Below, in pieces: positions 1 to 12,970 of a DNA stretch of 64,000 bases (its first letter is position 1; every line of letters starts with the position of its first letter). Under the pieces are notes generated by a model, which was not told the DNA's origin, searched no databases, and saw only the letters and a list, made by a program, of their open reading frames with translations. The translations under genes were made by a program, and so were the position numbers. Source of the DNA: Hetaerina americana. Lineage: Eukaryota > Arthropoda > Insecta > Odonata > Calopterygidae. The stretch lies in NCBI GenBank assembly GCA_022747635.1, contig JAKTNV010000115.1, positions 62,001 to 126,000 on the forward strand. Direction: 5' to 3'.

Positions 1-4
1 CATA

Positions 5-480
5 TTGAACCAGTTCGCGCATTTATTGCACAGACCACGTATAGTAGTACTGTATGGTAGAAAACTTAGGCCAACAAGGTTATACATAGAGGGAGAACCT
101 TACGGCGAGGAAGATAGCTTAGTTCCAGCCATAATTGACGGTGAGATAGAAAAGGCATTAAGGGAGATGAAATCAAATAAGGCCGTGGGGGTGAACAACA
201 TTTTTGCGGGACTACTGAAAGATTTAGGAAAATCTGGGCGGAAGAGTCGATATGGACTAATTCGTGGCATCTATGATGAACGATTCTCCCGAAAGACTTA
301 GTGATATCTGTGTTAGTTCCTATTCCGAAAAAGGTAAAGGCTAATGTGAGGACCACAGAACAATAAGTTTGATTTCCCAATCAGCTAAAGTTGTTCTCAG
401 GATTATCAACTAAAGGATGGAGAGTAGGGCAAACGATTACTTAGGGTATGGTCAGTTTGCTGTTGTGGCTAACGTATAAC
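5..480 (+). mobile_element. RTE-like LINE fragment (family A), start of reverse transcriptase
   Basis: The frame contains EIEKALREMKSNKAVGVNNI and LLKDLGKSG, the usual entry to the reverse transcriptase domain (consensus ...KA.G.D.IP.ELLK). It continues after frame breaks with ISVLVPIPKK and KVVLRII, matching the copy at 38.9 kb. It is 5' cut by the window edge and truncated after about 480. Confidence 0.75.
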
Positions 481-3400
481 TTGAGTTTAGTTAAATTTCG
501 GTAAATATGCTGGCCTTCTATTTCTCCATTTCAGTGGTTTTCGATTCATATGACTGTAATTACCTTTTATTCCTACCTTTTGTATTAATTGAAAGTTTCC
601 CTAGTTTTTTATAGTTGTATGGTAGTGTATAGTAGCGACCTCGTAACACACTCTACACTACTAGACAACGTATGACTGCGACCTATATACTACGAAGGTT
701 CTTAAATGCATAGCATTGGAGCGAAGGAAATACATACTTCACATATTCACACTTAACGGATGTATTTGGCCATGAAGCGAGCGGAAAAAGGGAGAGAAAA
801 TGTGTTTTCATCATAAAAAAAACGTTTCAGCATATCTAATTAGATTCCTTGGCTTACATTTGAGATACCCGTGCTAGGGAAAGTTAGACCAATATCGAGA
901 AACTGCTTTTAGTTTTGTGCCCTAAACAGAGAGTATTGGGCATACATTCGCGATAACAGTTTTTCATTAAATTTCAAACATGCTTCTGATGGCATTACTC
1001 TGAATTTAGCTTCGTTTTCCTTTTTATTTAGAAGGAAACCTTTCATTTTCTGAAAATAAAAATAAATAACTTGTGAATACGTTTTGGAAATATATCCGAC
1101 TTGCTAAAAGGTACACATGAATTTAATGTCGTCGATTTATGTAAAGATAGCTTAACTCTTTACTAAGTTTTTCCAAGTGTGGAAATAAAAATGCGAAATG
1201 AAACTATTGCAATCCAATATAACTCATATATGAATACGTTTCGGAATTGTCTCACTGTTTTAAACGTTTGTATAAATTTAATGCAGCAATACGTTCACAG
1301 TGTTTAAATATTTGAAAGAGTGTTTATAAAGAATGGTAGCCAAAATAATTCAAAATTAAGCTACTTTTCAATAACTATTGGCCTCAACGTGTTCGGTGTA
1401 CGAAAAAATGTGTGCCCGAGTACACCGCCTTCAGCTGTGAAAATCATTTTGAAGATGTCGTTTAAATTGTTTATTAGTGAGAAATGCGGGACTCTCGCCA
1501 AAGGCAAATTTCAACACCGAATTGTGCCCATTTCAATCGTTTGAATAAAGATCCCACAAAAAATTTTAATGAACTTTTTAATTAAAAAAATAACAATTCC
1601 ATTTCTAACCCAGCAAGTCAATGACACGAACGACGCTTCGTCTTTAAAAAAGGGGGAAAGAAAGGTTAGCCGATGGAAATAAATAGGGAGAGAAGGAAAT
1701 CTTGTTTTCCAATCTCCGAGTTCCGGTAGAAAAAGCACGGAGAATTCAGGCTTCACGTAACTTTCGCCTCCCCAAAACTTTTAGCTGGTGTTAACGTTCG
1801 TGTAAAAAAATTTAGACGAGGAAGTTGACTCCTTTGCGGTGGGTAAGCGTGCCAATCACCACTCGGGAATCAAAATATTTCATTGAATGAGCTTCATCAC
1901 GAGAGAGCTCGTTTCAATGCACGACGTTTGGCCGAGGCTGTGCCGTAACAGCGGAGGCTGAGGTGAGGAAGAATATTTCGTAAATCTCAATTCACATTTC
2001 TTCAACGAAGCGTAGTCGGCCACGAAATCCCACTGAACTGGAAAACATTTTGGTAACATATCTCTCCATTACCCAAACAAATATCTGAATTCACGCAACA
2101 GTCGATGATTTACGTCACCAAATGCTGACTTGACGGCCATTTTCTTTAAATAACCTCTTGGTAATATATCGAAGTAATTCAGGTTGGCAAACATCTGAAG
2201 CGGTCGGTAGGCTTGGGCATCAATATCTGGAACTGATGATTTAAATCAATTAAAAGTTTCGCTTTGTAGTTTACTTTCCTGAAATTAACGTACACTCATG
2301 AGTCTAGGTACACCATTTCCCTTTCAATTTCGTTGAGTTTTGTTTTCAGGTAAGCCAGCAAAATCCACCCGAAGGGAAAATAAGCACTTAAATTCAAGGT
2401 TTATGCAAAAAATTACATTCTTAAATTAGGGCAAGGTTTGACTCTTGTCACTCGCTCGTGAAAGCGAAAAAGTCGGCAGAGGCTACGATTTCGACTAGCC
2501 GCAAACAGATGATGAGCAAAAGCGAACTTTACTCGTAGTTAGTTTATCTAATTTAGAATTATAAAAGAGAAAATGATCCTTAAGTGAATCAAAAAAAAAG
2601 CAGGGGGAAAATATTGCTCGATTAAATACTAGAACCAAATGATTCGTCATACACCATTTTGGGAAACCGTATTCATAAGTGAAGACTTAAGGATGCTTAG
2701 ATAAAAAAATAGAAGGAAGCAGCAATACTTAAACATAAGGCTGATTTGATTCGCAAGCGTAAATGATTTCTCACCGAAATTTCTCAAATAAATCCCTTTC
2801 AGAATTTTTATATCCTCAAATGTGATATTCATTTATCTAATCAACCACGTAAAGCTTGATTGAATACATCCTTATGATGGCTGAAAAAAACATCGCATAA
2901 TTATTAGTAGAAGTAATAAATCGTGAGGATTTTTTATGGTAGATATCAAAGTTGGCGTATTACGAGTGCCAGCTTTGATGGCGAGGGGAGAATATCAAAG
3001 AAAATATCTTCATCTTGTCAATATCAGAGGTAAGGAATCCCTTACTTGCCAAATTTCGCGAAGAGGATTGAAATTCTTTCCAGTAGGATTTTTTTCTCTT
3101 TCACAGCTCGTTAATTTGAGTCCAATTAAAATTATTGTGAACGCAAAAAATAATGAAAAGGGTCGATAAATAAAATATGCTACAAATAGGATGTATGTAA
3201 CCAATGCATTGCAAGCGTTTTAGTCACGTCACAAAGTCCTCCACTTGATGAAATATCAAAAGCGGCTTCACAGATGCCTCAAGCTTTCCCTGCAAGCTAT
3301 GAATTAGCGACCTAAGTCATAGAATGTTTTCCTATGGCATGCTGCATCTGTTGCTTGGTCTCGAGATGTCTATATCTACCCTTAAACTCTCCGAGTCTCG

Positions 3401-5110
3401 AGCATAAGTGAAAGCGTCCTGTGATTTTTTTAGAACCGTATAACCGCGAATTGGCGTGATGACATAGATGCACCCCAAGCAATATGATAGAAAGACCTAA
3501 TTAAAATACCTCACGAACTTGAAATCTATGGCTTGTGATCGCAATAGGAGTGGGAAAGTATCTTTGCTTTCTAGTGCAGCGTGAATCCTTCATGCAGAAC
3601 AATTCGACGTCCCTCTTCGTGCATGGTTAATTTGCTCTTAGAGCTTATTGGAAGTTTCATCGGGTTCTGAGGAGGAATCTGGAGTCAGATGGTAAATGGA
3701 CCTTAGCTGGAATAACCCAAAATCTGTCCTATACAAGCAGAATTATTAAGAGAGGTCTTATTCATGGCGAAGATCCCGTCGAGTGGCAAAGCCGTGTGAT
3801 GAACGAAAAGAAATGAGCGTTCCCTAGAATGTAGGTCAACTCCTTGATTACGTCTTTTTCTCTCCCACTCGGATAAAAAGGGCGTGCGGAATATTGAAGG
3901 AATTGGTCCAGAGAGAGAGAAAAGAGAGCGCCGGCATTTTCTCTTAGTCTATTCATTTTCTGGATGACAAAAACTAGGCAGCATCGATTTCCAAGTGTTC
4001 ATCCATGTCGTGAGCAGTAAGTGCAGCGGTATAAGTTTTCCCCGGAGCAAATAGCTCGAAATATTGGAACATCAATATATACAATGTATAACACTTATCA
4101 GAATCTCGAAGAATTTTCTTTGAATGCCAGTGTTTACTTTATCATTTTCATTCCTTATTTCATAATTAATTGTTATTGAAGCAGTTTATGATATAGAGGT
4201 TTGACGACTCATTCAAAAGGCTTTTGTTAAACCCACCTTCCTTAACCCCCTCTTTATTATAGTATTCCTTACTTGCCCCATTTATTGCTTATGTTTTTAC
4301 CGATGCTACTGAGAGCTGCAGTGAGCACAAGGCCCAGTGAACAGTTAGATGGGAAAGGTGTAAAGCTCATTTCACTAGGCTACCATGCCACGGATTTATA
4401 GGCCAATGAATACAACTTTAATTCGAGTCAGTATTATTTCTTCGGATACTTTTTTTCCGCCTCCTCTCTTTAATCGCGAGATTAAAGTGATTCAACACAT
4501 GATAACATTCAGAGCATTCTTTGATTGGACTGAATCCTACCCTCATTTTAATGTGTGTCCCTTCAAAATGATGAAGTATCACGGAATAGTTTTCACCCGA
4601 TGGCGAATGAGAGAGTTTGGCTAGTGAATGTTTCTAGAACTTTCCGAAATCCTTCCCTAAATGGATAATTGTAAAAACAGGGGGACGGCGAGTAGTCACT
4701 GCATAAGTCTGCAATCGGTGCCGCACGTGCCGGAGAGGAGCGTGTGCCAAGAGCAGAGAAATCATTAGCAAGTCACGATGGAACTGCCCGGCTCCGTTCA
4801 TAATTTACGAATACCATAATACATGTACAGAAATGGCCCGACTCATGGACGCCCATCATTAGGGAATCGAGGAGAGCGAGAGGCCATTGGAGAGACTTAA
4901 AATATGGGGGGATGAGGAAAATCTACTAGGGGAGAGGAAAGGATGACCAAAACTCTGAATAAATGAATTATAAAAGTAGCACTTCCGAAAACTATGCCCG
5001 GGCATATTAACTAGAAGCAACATGAAACCACACATGTTACTGTGTGGATTTCGCGAAAAAATTCACATAATCAAGTTCAGTCAACAAAATTATCAACTTT
5101 TAACAGTTCT
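481..5110. other. No gene recognised
   Basis: AT-rich sequence with short unrelated ORFs under 85 codons. I see no protein motif, tRNA-like box or terminal repeats. It may be a far 3' intron of the MCO gene or intergenic. Confidence 0.5.
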
Positions 5111-5113
5111 ATT

Positions 5114-5192
<79 letters not shown>

Positions 5193-5256
5193 CCATCATA
5201 TTTTTCTATATATATAATATGTAATATTATTATTTCTATATATATATATATATAAT
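5111..5256. repeat. (TA)n microsatellite, interrupted
   Basis: An almost pure TA run spans 5111-5188, with a second TA run near 5236-5256. ORFs reading Tyr-Ile repeats across it are artefacts. Confidence 0.97.
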
Positions 5257-5549
5257 ATGTATTTCACATAATGAAGAAAATTATACATTGTAAAGATGCA
5301 CAGAAAATATTTCTCCGAAAAGACTTCGACCTAGTAGTCAGGTTGACGAAAGAATCCGCAAGGGTTTTTAAAGTCGGTCGAGTGTCCGAAACCTTACATT
5401 TCTTTAAGACAATAGTAATGGGTCCACAGGAAGTGTGTAAACACTGAAAACCGAAGAGAGGTGATAGAGTTGAACGTCCCTGTGTGGTCATCTCCTTATT
5501 TTTGGTCCCCTCGGTGAAAATAAGAACCTGGAATTATCGACTGGGCTGC

Positions 5550-5890
5550 TAAAAGGGGAGGGAGCGGTCAGGAAACGGAGAAAAAAAGAAGTTGATTCCA
5601 GACCAGGTGAAGCCCACCCACTCCGTCTGAGATCTCGCAAGGGTCAGCCCCTCCTCCTCCTCTCCCGCATTCTCGGTCTAAAGGATCGGGGACTCTGGTC
5701 GCTCGCGCGTGCACCCCTCCCTTTCCACCCACACGGCGGCCCTCCCTCTACCCCATCCACCTTCTCGTCGGGTAGCACCCCTGCGGCCTGAGTGTCGATG
5801 CGGACCGCATAGAACTTCCCCCAGAGATTCCGCGTGGAGGGCGAGGAGTCCCTCACGACCCTTTAGCAATCAACGTCCACGCCTTCGGGT
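5550..5890. other. GC-rich block of unknown nature
   Basis: An abrupt rise in GC and CpG with open frames on both strands. The best minus-strand frame (5644-5856) includes NLWGKFYAVRIDTQAAGV. The MCO exons are also GC-rich islands, so this could be a further exon, but none of the three minus frames matches MCO domain 3, and no acceptor gives an in-phase join that I can defend. It may be a promoter or first exon of another gene. Confidence 0.35.
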
Positions 5891-5984
5891 CGTAAGCTAA
5901 AAATGATGGTGCAAACGCAAAAAAAGCAGGGAATCTCAGTGTGATAGAACGCCTTTTTATTAATTCACTTTTTATTTTCAGCAG

Positions 5985-6310
5985 TATACTCTGAAATGGG
6001 AGAGCTTGGAAAATAGAAGAAAGAGGAGTAGGTTAGGTGCAATGGACAGAATAGTTCAAAATGACGAAGCGGCGGAAGATTTATGGAGGGAGACAGAAAA
6101 ACCAAGTTTTAAGGGAAAAAACGACTATGGTTTCCAAATAAAAATAAGGACACATAAAGCAAATAAGAAAAAATATTCATTTTTAAATAGAAGTATTGTT
6201 GATTGGAACCAGCTGCCTGGAGGGTTGTTTGAGCCCTTTCTATCAAATTTTAGTAGTTTTAAGAAAAGGTGCAAAGCAGCTTCAGGAAAAATGACTGGGT
6301 AATGAACGTT
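5985..6310 (+). mobile_element. CR1/Jockey-like LINE fragment (family B), C-terminus of ORF2
   Basis: It encodes WESLENRRKRSRLGAMDRIV, then FKGKNDYGFQIKIRT and IVDWNQLPGGLF. The pattern ...RRKRSRL...I..DWN.LP is the typical end of the CR1/Jockey-type reverse transcriptase protein. It is close to the copy at 40.8-41.1 kb. Everything upstream is missing. The 3' tail to about 6540 contains degenerate GTGATGTGGA-type units. Confidence 0.8.
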
Positions 6311-7622
6311 ATTTGTCGGTGATTATTATGTTATTTTATTTATTAAAAATGCTGTTCCGTACGTGATGTGGATGGCGTGAGAAGTTGGATTGTAAAAGTG
6401 TGTGATGTCATCACTGTGCGCGATTTTCGAAGGGGTATGATGTAGAAAAGTTCGTGATTTAGGTCGGAGTGTGATGTTGGAGGGTGCGTTGCTTTGCATG
6501 GTGTGAACCTGGGCCGTATGTGATAGTATATCTACGGTTGGGAAATCAGAGAATCTTTAAGTGTCATTGTTTTTTAAAATGCATTTTGTTTCATATGTAT
6601 GTCCTTGTGCATTAAAAGGGCGCATCACTGGACCGTTACCACAGAGCCATTTGCCTGATTTGACTTACTTTCCACGTTTTCAGAGGAACTTTGTTTGGAA
6701 TAATCTAGTTCAGTACTCCCGAACCTGGTATTTTTGTAGCAACTTGTTACTACAAATGCCATTGGAAAATGAAAAGTTGTATTTCAAAGAAAAGAATACA
6801 GGTGTACATAGTTAAGTATCAAGTTTTAAGCGTACCGTAAAATGCTTATCCAAAACATTATTTAATGATATAATCATTGAAATTGTGAAGAAATGAAGGG
6901 ATTGGAAGCTTCTTAGGGCGGGGTTATCCTTTCGTGGCGTAAACTTCCCACTGATTGCACGAACAAAGAGGTACAGGTACGTATGTCAGGATGTTCGCGA
7001 GCATGTCATCACAATGTGATTCCTGATTTCACACCAAATTCTGAATTTTCTTTTTCCTTCTAAATTGAAACGAACCTCCCATTTTCCAAAGTAATTCAGT
7101 ATAATCAATGTTATAAGTAGTGATCGAATGGAGATTATTATTCAAAATTAAGCTTCTAGTTGAATGAAATTTGTGAAAAAAATAAAGCGTTCATTTATTA
7201 CCTTTAACAGCTAAAAATAGAATTGACTAAATTGTAACTATTGCTATTTTGGGTTAAAAATAATTTAAGCGCCAACGTTTCAGTTGATTCTAAGTGGTGT
7301 TACAAAAAAATAGTTTGAACAAATGGTGGAGTTGGAGAATGAATGAATTTTTTTGCCCAGAAAATCAATTACGTGAATAGTTTTCCATGAAAAATTCGCT
7401 GAGGTTTACTGAGGTTCAAGATGTTGGAGCAGAATACGTTTTTTCCTAATTTTAACGTCTCTCACGGCCAATTGCGAACTTGAGCAAAACGTTATGCTCA
7501 CGTTTCTTAGGAAAAAATAAATTTCAGGAAAAAGACGGATGCGACGTACGTATCAACAGACCTAATCGGTGACTGCAATGGGGAATCCTGTCGGATGACT
7601 CCAGAATTTAACAAGTAATTAA
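6311..7622. other. LINE-B 3' tail then unassigned AT-rich sequence
   Basis: The first 230 bases resemble the 3' untranslated part of LINE family B. The rest shows nothing recognisable. Confidence 0.4.
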
Positions 7623-7787
7623 CATTATGAGAAAAACAAAATTTGCGCTTTTCCACAGATTTATTTGTAACGTACAACGCGTTTCAGTTCAACGAACCAT
7701 CTTGACAAGATGGTTCGATAATTGAAACGAGTTGTACGTTACATAATAAATCTGAGGAAAAGTTCAAATTTTGTTTTTCTCATAATG
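7623..7787. mobile_element. Fold-back element (long palindrome)
   Basis: The two arms of about 80 bp are near-perfect inverted copies. They begin CATTATGAGAAAAACAAAAT and end in ATTTTGTTTTTCTCATAATG, and they meet around 7704 at CATCTTG/CAAGATG. They share the outer TATGAGAAAAA(A)CAAA and the CTTTTCC(A/T)CAGATTTA segments with the shorter element at 45392-45476. The right flank (AATGACGAACTTCCA...) is also shared, so the true unit extends rightwards. No coding capacity. Confidence 0.85.
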
Positions 7788-9003
7788 ACGAACTTCCACA
7801 TCATCTCGACTGAATCTGTTGAATTTATAAGTAATTGACACTATGCAAAAACAAAATTGAAGGGATAAATTTAATACAGGCTTAAAATTAGTCTCGTTCT
7901 ATTTGGGCGTAAATAAAATCTTCGAAATCTATTTAAATTTAAACACATAAATATTTCTAAATGATTTTACGAAAAAAATTTGACAAGAGATGTGAATGAC
8001 TGTGATTAAACCCATGCTGATAGTAGCTGTCCCTACTCACAGGGTTCAATATGGTGTCATAGGATGCTCCAATTGACTGAAAACCGGACAGTAGCCACTC
8101 GTTTACCAACAACTGACTCATACTGAATAATTGAATGCATCGCCTTTCCAGGAAAGTGCGAATGATTGCATAATTTTCACTTGAACTAAGGTAATGTACG
8201 CAAGACGTGCGTTGAGAATGCTGTGTGCCCAGTCGGTCAACCGGAATCTGAAGGCTTGTCGAGGTGAAGTTTCTAAAACAGGTTCCATGACCTCATTGCA
8301 AGGCATTCAGTACTTGAAATGCACTCCAGTTATGATCCAACTCAGGTAATTACGTGTGGCACTTACGCACTCCATCACAAAAAGCGGCTGCTCGGATTCA
8401 CACCCACGCAGAAGAATAATATGTAGTACACCCGAATATCAAAACCATCGCTAATGGGAAGAGTGACTCAGGTTTCGAATTACACTAAAGAATTATGATT
8501 ACATTAAGCAATGCTGATTATATTTTTATGGAAGAGTAGAAAAATATGTTACCTTTGTAATGAATATGTATTTAGTGAAATATAAAGATGATTTCGGATA
8601 CTACCAAGACTTTGAATAAAGAGTGCCAAAACAGGTCCTGGGATTCGACAATCATACCGATGGAAAAGCAAAGACTCTCCGGCATATATTTCACCTCCAC
8701 CTATGAAATTTTCATTCGTATATACATCACCCTCTTCCCTTTTGGCCTGGCCAGAAAACATAACACAGCTAGTAATGAAAAAACAATTTGAACATTTTTG
8801 GGACACCTAGATTACCTCAAATCTTTCTCATAAATTTGCTATAAATAAATCTAATTGGTATAAATACCCTACACCATAATCTTTCTAATTAAAACTTTTT
8901 GTATTCAAATATTGCTGCTACTTCCTGGGACAATGATACCAATTATATTTCACGGCCAGAGTAATATACCACTATTTCATGTAATGCAACATGCGAGTAT
9001 TAG
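7788..9003. other. No gene recognised
   Basis: The first 50 bases belong to the repeat shared with 45477-45525. The rest is AT-rich sequence without recognisable motifs. Confidence 0.45.
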
Positions 9004-9235
9004 TCAACCTTCGGGTCGACAACTACAGAGATCAAGCTAAAGGCTGGTTTGGTAAGTGATGATTGAACTCACTTAGTATCAAAGCCTGTGAATTTCACAC
9101 GTCGGGGTAGGGGGGTTCCTATTCCTTGGATAAGGCTGAGGGTGCCTAGAGGCGTCATCCGGAATCAAACCCGGGGAGAGGGCCCGGGCCAAGCGCTCTG
9201 CCCATTGGATTACCACGCCTCCCATTCGGGTCAAT
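9004..9235 (-). mobile_element. tRNA-derived SINE, family S1
   Basis: On the minus strand it has a pol III A box-like TGGTAATCCAATGGGCAGAG and a B box GGTTTGATTCC. Then follow CCCCTACCCCGACGTGTGAA and, at the end, a CCGAAGGTTGAC segment. The order and spacing match the copies at 42821 and 44465. The body is about 230 bp. Confidence 0.8.
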
Positions 9236-11394
9236 GGCAAATTGTATTTTATTTCCGTTATTTTCTCGTATACTTTTGTTCCCATCGAACAATTGCATCA
9301 GTGATGCTTGAATTAAATGTAGGTGATGCTAAAGAATGAACGTCAAAAGCGCCCGCGAGAAATACCGAAATGGCACTCCTAGGTTACATCGATTTCCCTT
9401 CTGGTACGACGTAGATAGGTACCTTTGGTGTATCCATCCAAGGCAAATATTAATGTTTCAACTGTTTTGTCACGTTATAAATAAACAAAGCCACAGGATA
9501 GTTTAAACGGGATTTCTCGTAATCCGAAGAAAATTTAATCTGAAACAGTTATTAATTGCTTTTGTAAGGGAACCCCATTTTTTTGGTATGATCGAGGTTG
9601 ACATTACCGAAATATGACATCCTCGAACCGATTAACGCAGTTAATTGATTAATCCAATCATATCCGAAAAATTAGTCGCATTCCCCGCTAGTACACGATC
9701 GAAATCTTGAAGAAACGACGTATCACGCCATAACACAAGCTCTCCTTTACGAGTTAAAGACGAGGACTGAATGTTTAAATCTGATTCCTAAAGGGGAATG
9801 ACAATCCCAAGCAAGGAGTGAAAGGCCAGCGGAACGGGAGACGGGATGATATTCAATGTCGAATAACGAGCGCTCCATTTCAATTTTCATGACACTCTAT
9901 TGAAACTAGTTTCAGAATTTTATGACAGCATCTTTGCCATTTGGTGAACTAAATAACAGAATAAATGAAATGGTTTTGTGCCGGGTTTAAGGTGTTGATT
10001 CTAGTTTGAATCGGCATTTGTCGAGCTTGAAGTTTCCTCACCAGAACGCTCAAGAAAATTTCAGAAACACGACATCTTGTTAACCTGGAATGCTATGAAA
10101 TTTACTATTGTTGTCATGGATTCAACTGGGTGAAACTGTAAACAAATCAATTAACGTTTCAGAAACGGTTCTGATTCCATCACTATAACGTAGTAAACCA
10201 AATAATGGGAGACTCTATGGATCAAAAAATGCCTCAACGCTTTGTCCGTACAACCGTTCAAGTTCCATACCCAGAGTTAAGTAACGTCAAAATTTCCGCG
10301 AGCTTCCACTATTTTGATACTAGTAGCATTGCCAACTCCCAGCGCGGATGGATATAAATCCAACCCGTGACCCAAATTAAGTGCACCACAATCTCATACA
10401 CTGAATCCAAAGGCGGAATATGTACGGAGGAAATGTTTTGCGGGCAATGATTTAAGCAGGACATTTCGGGGCGGAAGAACCATGACTCGTGCCAGAAAAT
10501 AGATCTTATGGCTATAATTGGAGTAAAATAAACTCCGAATCCTTGAGTACTTCTGAAGGATAAACCCCAATATAACGCTGTCCTCTTTTACTCTCTTTCC
10601 TTTTCCAAACGTTTCCTTCCCTACTGATACAATTAGGGAACCTGTCAAAACCACATGGGGTTCTGATCCAATCGACCATTAACCGTTCAACCTCCTTCGA
10701 AAGGGTAAATAAGGGGGAAGGGGCGGGGTGGGGTGGCGACAGAGACATGCTCGTAATCACCCGGAATGCCTCTGTGCCTGGAAATTCTCTTTGGTTCTTG
10801 ACTTCGTCCTTACTCATTTGGATCCCTTATCCTTTTTGCCCTCCGTCTGTCTGATATCTGCCGCCTTCATTCGTTCGAATAGACGTATTTGTTACTACTC
10901 ACGACGGCAAAGACGAATCTTTGTAGCCGAAATCCAGGATTAAACTGTTATTAAATTAGATCGAATCTGCAGATAGCATCTTCGCCATGAATGTTGGCCA
11001 AAACGAGTCACGAAATTAAATCCTTCTTAACCTCTTTTTCGATGCACTTGAAGGGAATGTCTCCTTCCGAACAAGCGAATACTCACGTAATCTTACCGAC
11101 TCGTCCTAAATCAAAGCGCAAAGAATTATCAAAACACGATAATACGCGTATAATATTTCCTCAGGACTAGTAGTCCCATCCCATACATCAATCAAACATC
11201 AGAGTTTGCGTAATATCCATGTCAATTTAAGATTTTTTCAAATAATTACATAGCCAAAATGTTTTACCCAAACCCAATTTAATAATTGCGGAGAGCATTT
11301 AGAGCAAGTATGCACTTATAATTCGTCATTATACTGTCAACATGTGATTTTAATTTTCTTATTCTTTTAATATTCTTGGCTTCCACAAGGAGGG
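9236..11394. other. No gene recognised
   Basis: Mixed AT-rich DNA. Short ORFs at 10394-10943 overlap on both strands and show no known motif. Confidence 0.45.
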
Positions 11395-11880
11395 AATTGT
11401 TGACAGGGACGTTGAGTAGGGATGTTAAGAAAAGGCTCATCAAAACTTTGATATGATCGCAGTTATTTAAGGCGAGGAAACATGGTCACTAAAGCAGGAT
11501 GATAGAAGTAGACTGGAAGCTTTTGAAATGTGAGGGTGAAGAAGGTGAAATGGACAGAAAGGAAAACAAATGAGGACGTACCAGGTATGGTGGGCGAGGA
11601 GAGGGGTTTGTTGGGAGAAATCCTAAAGAGGCAGGAAAAATGGATGAAGGGCGCATTGATCGGCAGTGGTATGTTGAAGACTGTAATAGAGGGGAGAATA
11701 TTAGGCAAACGAGGAAAGGGCAGGAACAGGATAGGGATGTTGGACGGAATGAAGGGAGGAAGTACACACAGAGATGAAGGGGTACTTCGTGTAGAGTTGG
11801 TCGGTGGATTGTGTTTTATTAGGAGTCTCAAAATATTTATTTGATAGTTGGGTCCATCCAAAACCTACCTTAACCGATAG
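11395..11880 (+). mobile_element. LINE family A, 3' end
   Basis: It encodes decayed pieces of the C-terminal region: RKTNEDVPGMVGEERGLLGE, ILKRQEKWMKG and GRNRIGMLDGMKGG. The minus-strand copy at 57.1-57.9 kb carries the same segments (EERGFLGEILR). It ends with an AAAACCTACCTTAAC motif and runs straight into a (TA)n tail, as expected for a LINE with a simple-repeat 3' tail. Confidence 0.8.
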
Positions 11881-11895
11881 ATAACTTAATGATGA

Positions 11896-11896
<1 letters not shown>

Positions 11897-11947
<51 letters not shown>

Positions 11948-11990
11948 TTTATATATGTATATACACATACATCTATACATGTGTACATGG
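11897..11990. repeat. (TA)n/(TG)n microsatellite at LINE 3' end
   Basis: A TA run of about 40 bp is followed by TG/CA-mixed TATGTACACAT units, directly after the LINE family A fragment. Confidence 0.92.
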
Positions 11991-12149
11991 TAGATTGTGG
12001 ATTTAATACACTGTTAATGGACAAATATGGCATAAGTGTTTTGGCATATGCAAAAATTAATTAAAAGGACGTTAGTGTGATGATTTCTCCGGGTGATTCA
12101 ACGTGGTTGCCTTTTCCTCCCTGCCATCGATATTTTCTAGCATAATCCT

Positions 12150-12970
12150 GAGGAAAGGATAAGGGTGGGTTGGGGAAGGCTTAAGTTTGAACTAAAATTG
12201 GGCGGCGAGATAATTAAATCAGTTAGGTTTGCAGATGGAGCAATAATTAGCCAGACAGCCAGGAATTAGGACTTGAAGGGAGAAAGGGAGGAGAGGGATG
12301 GGGATTGAGAGAGTGAGTGCGAAATTTCAAATTTACCGATCTTTTCTACGCCCTCTCCTCATAGATAAAAGTTTATATATATAAGACTACACCTGCACTC
12401 ACTACGCACATGAAGATGGTTTAGAACACGAAAAGTGTCAAAAAGTAAATTTGCTAACCATTGGAAAGTTTAAATAAAAAATATAATTATCGGTCATGAA
12501 TGTGCTCCGATTCCACCAAAGTACGTCTGAAAGTACAGAATTTGTGTCAGAACAACTATAAATTAAAGAAGAAGGGATTAAAATAGAGCAAGTATAGAAA
12601 TTCAAGTAATTGGGCAGCATTTTAGAGGGAAATGTCCCGAGTGGTTAGGGAAATTAAAAGGGGAAATGCGTTGGTGAACGAAGCACTTACTAGACGAAGG
12701 GAAGTAATGAATGGCACACTAAGTTAAGATGAGAGGAATGAATTCGTAAATATTTCAGTATGGAGCGTAGTGCTTTATGGATGTGAAATCTTGTCTACGA
12801 TGCAAGAAGATGAACGCCGACTGTCGATTTTTGAGGTGTATGCGTGAATAAGGATGGAGAAAATAAGTTGGGCATCCAGAAAGACCATTGACTAAGTTTG
12901 GGATGTGGTAAAAGGAGAAAGAGTAGCCTAACCAGAGTAAATTCTAAGAGGGCAGAGGAAAACCACACAG
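12150..12970 (+). mobile_element. Diverged LINE family A fragment, RT core to C-terminus
   Basis: FELKLGGEIIKSVRFADGAI at the left is the reverse transcriptase active-site region (FADD, here FADG). Near 12640-12970 are REIKRGNALVNEALTRRREV and VWSVVLYGCEILSTMQEDER, equivalent to RRIALGKEAFTRRREL and WSVA..GAETW.L.QEDRRR of other copies. About 300 bp of unrelated sequence lies between them. Several stops are present. Confidence 0.7.

Noticed and set aside
5022..5255. ORFs encoding Tyr-Ile repeats, here and at 37239, 20363 and 42746
   Set aside because: They are translations of (TA)n microsatellites.
5644..5856. Minus-strand frame with NLWGKFYAV as a possible oxidase domain 2/3 linker exon
   Set aside because: The resemblance to laccase linkers is only a few residues, and no acceptor gives the required phase without a stop.
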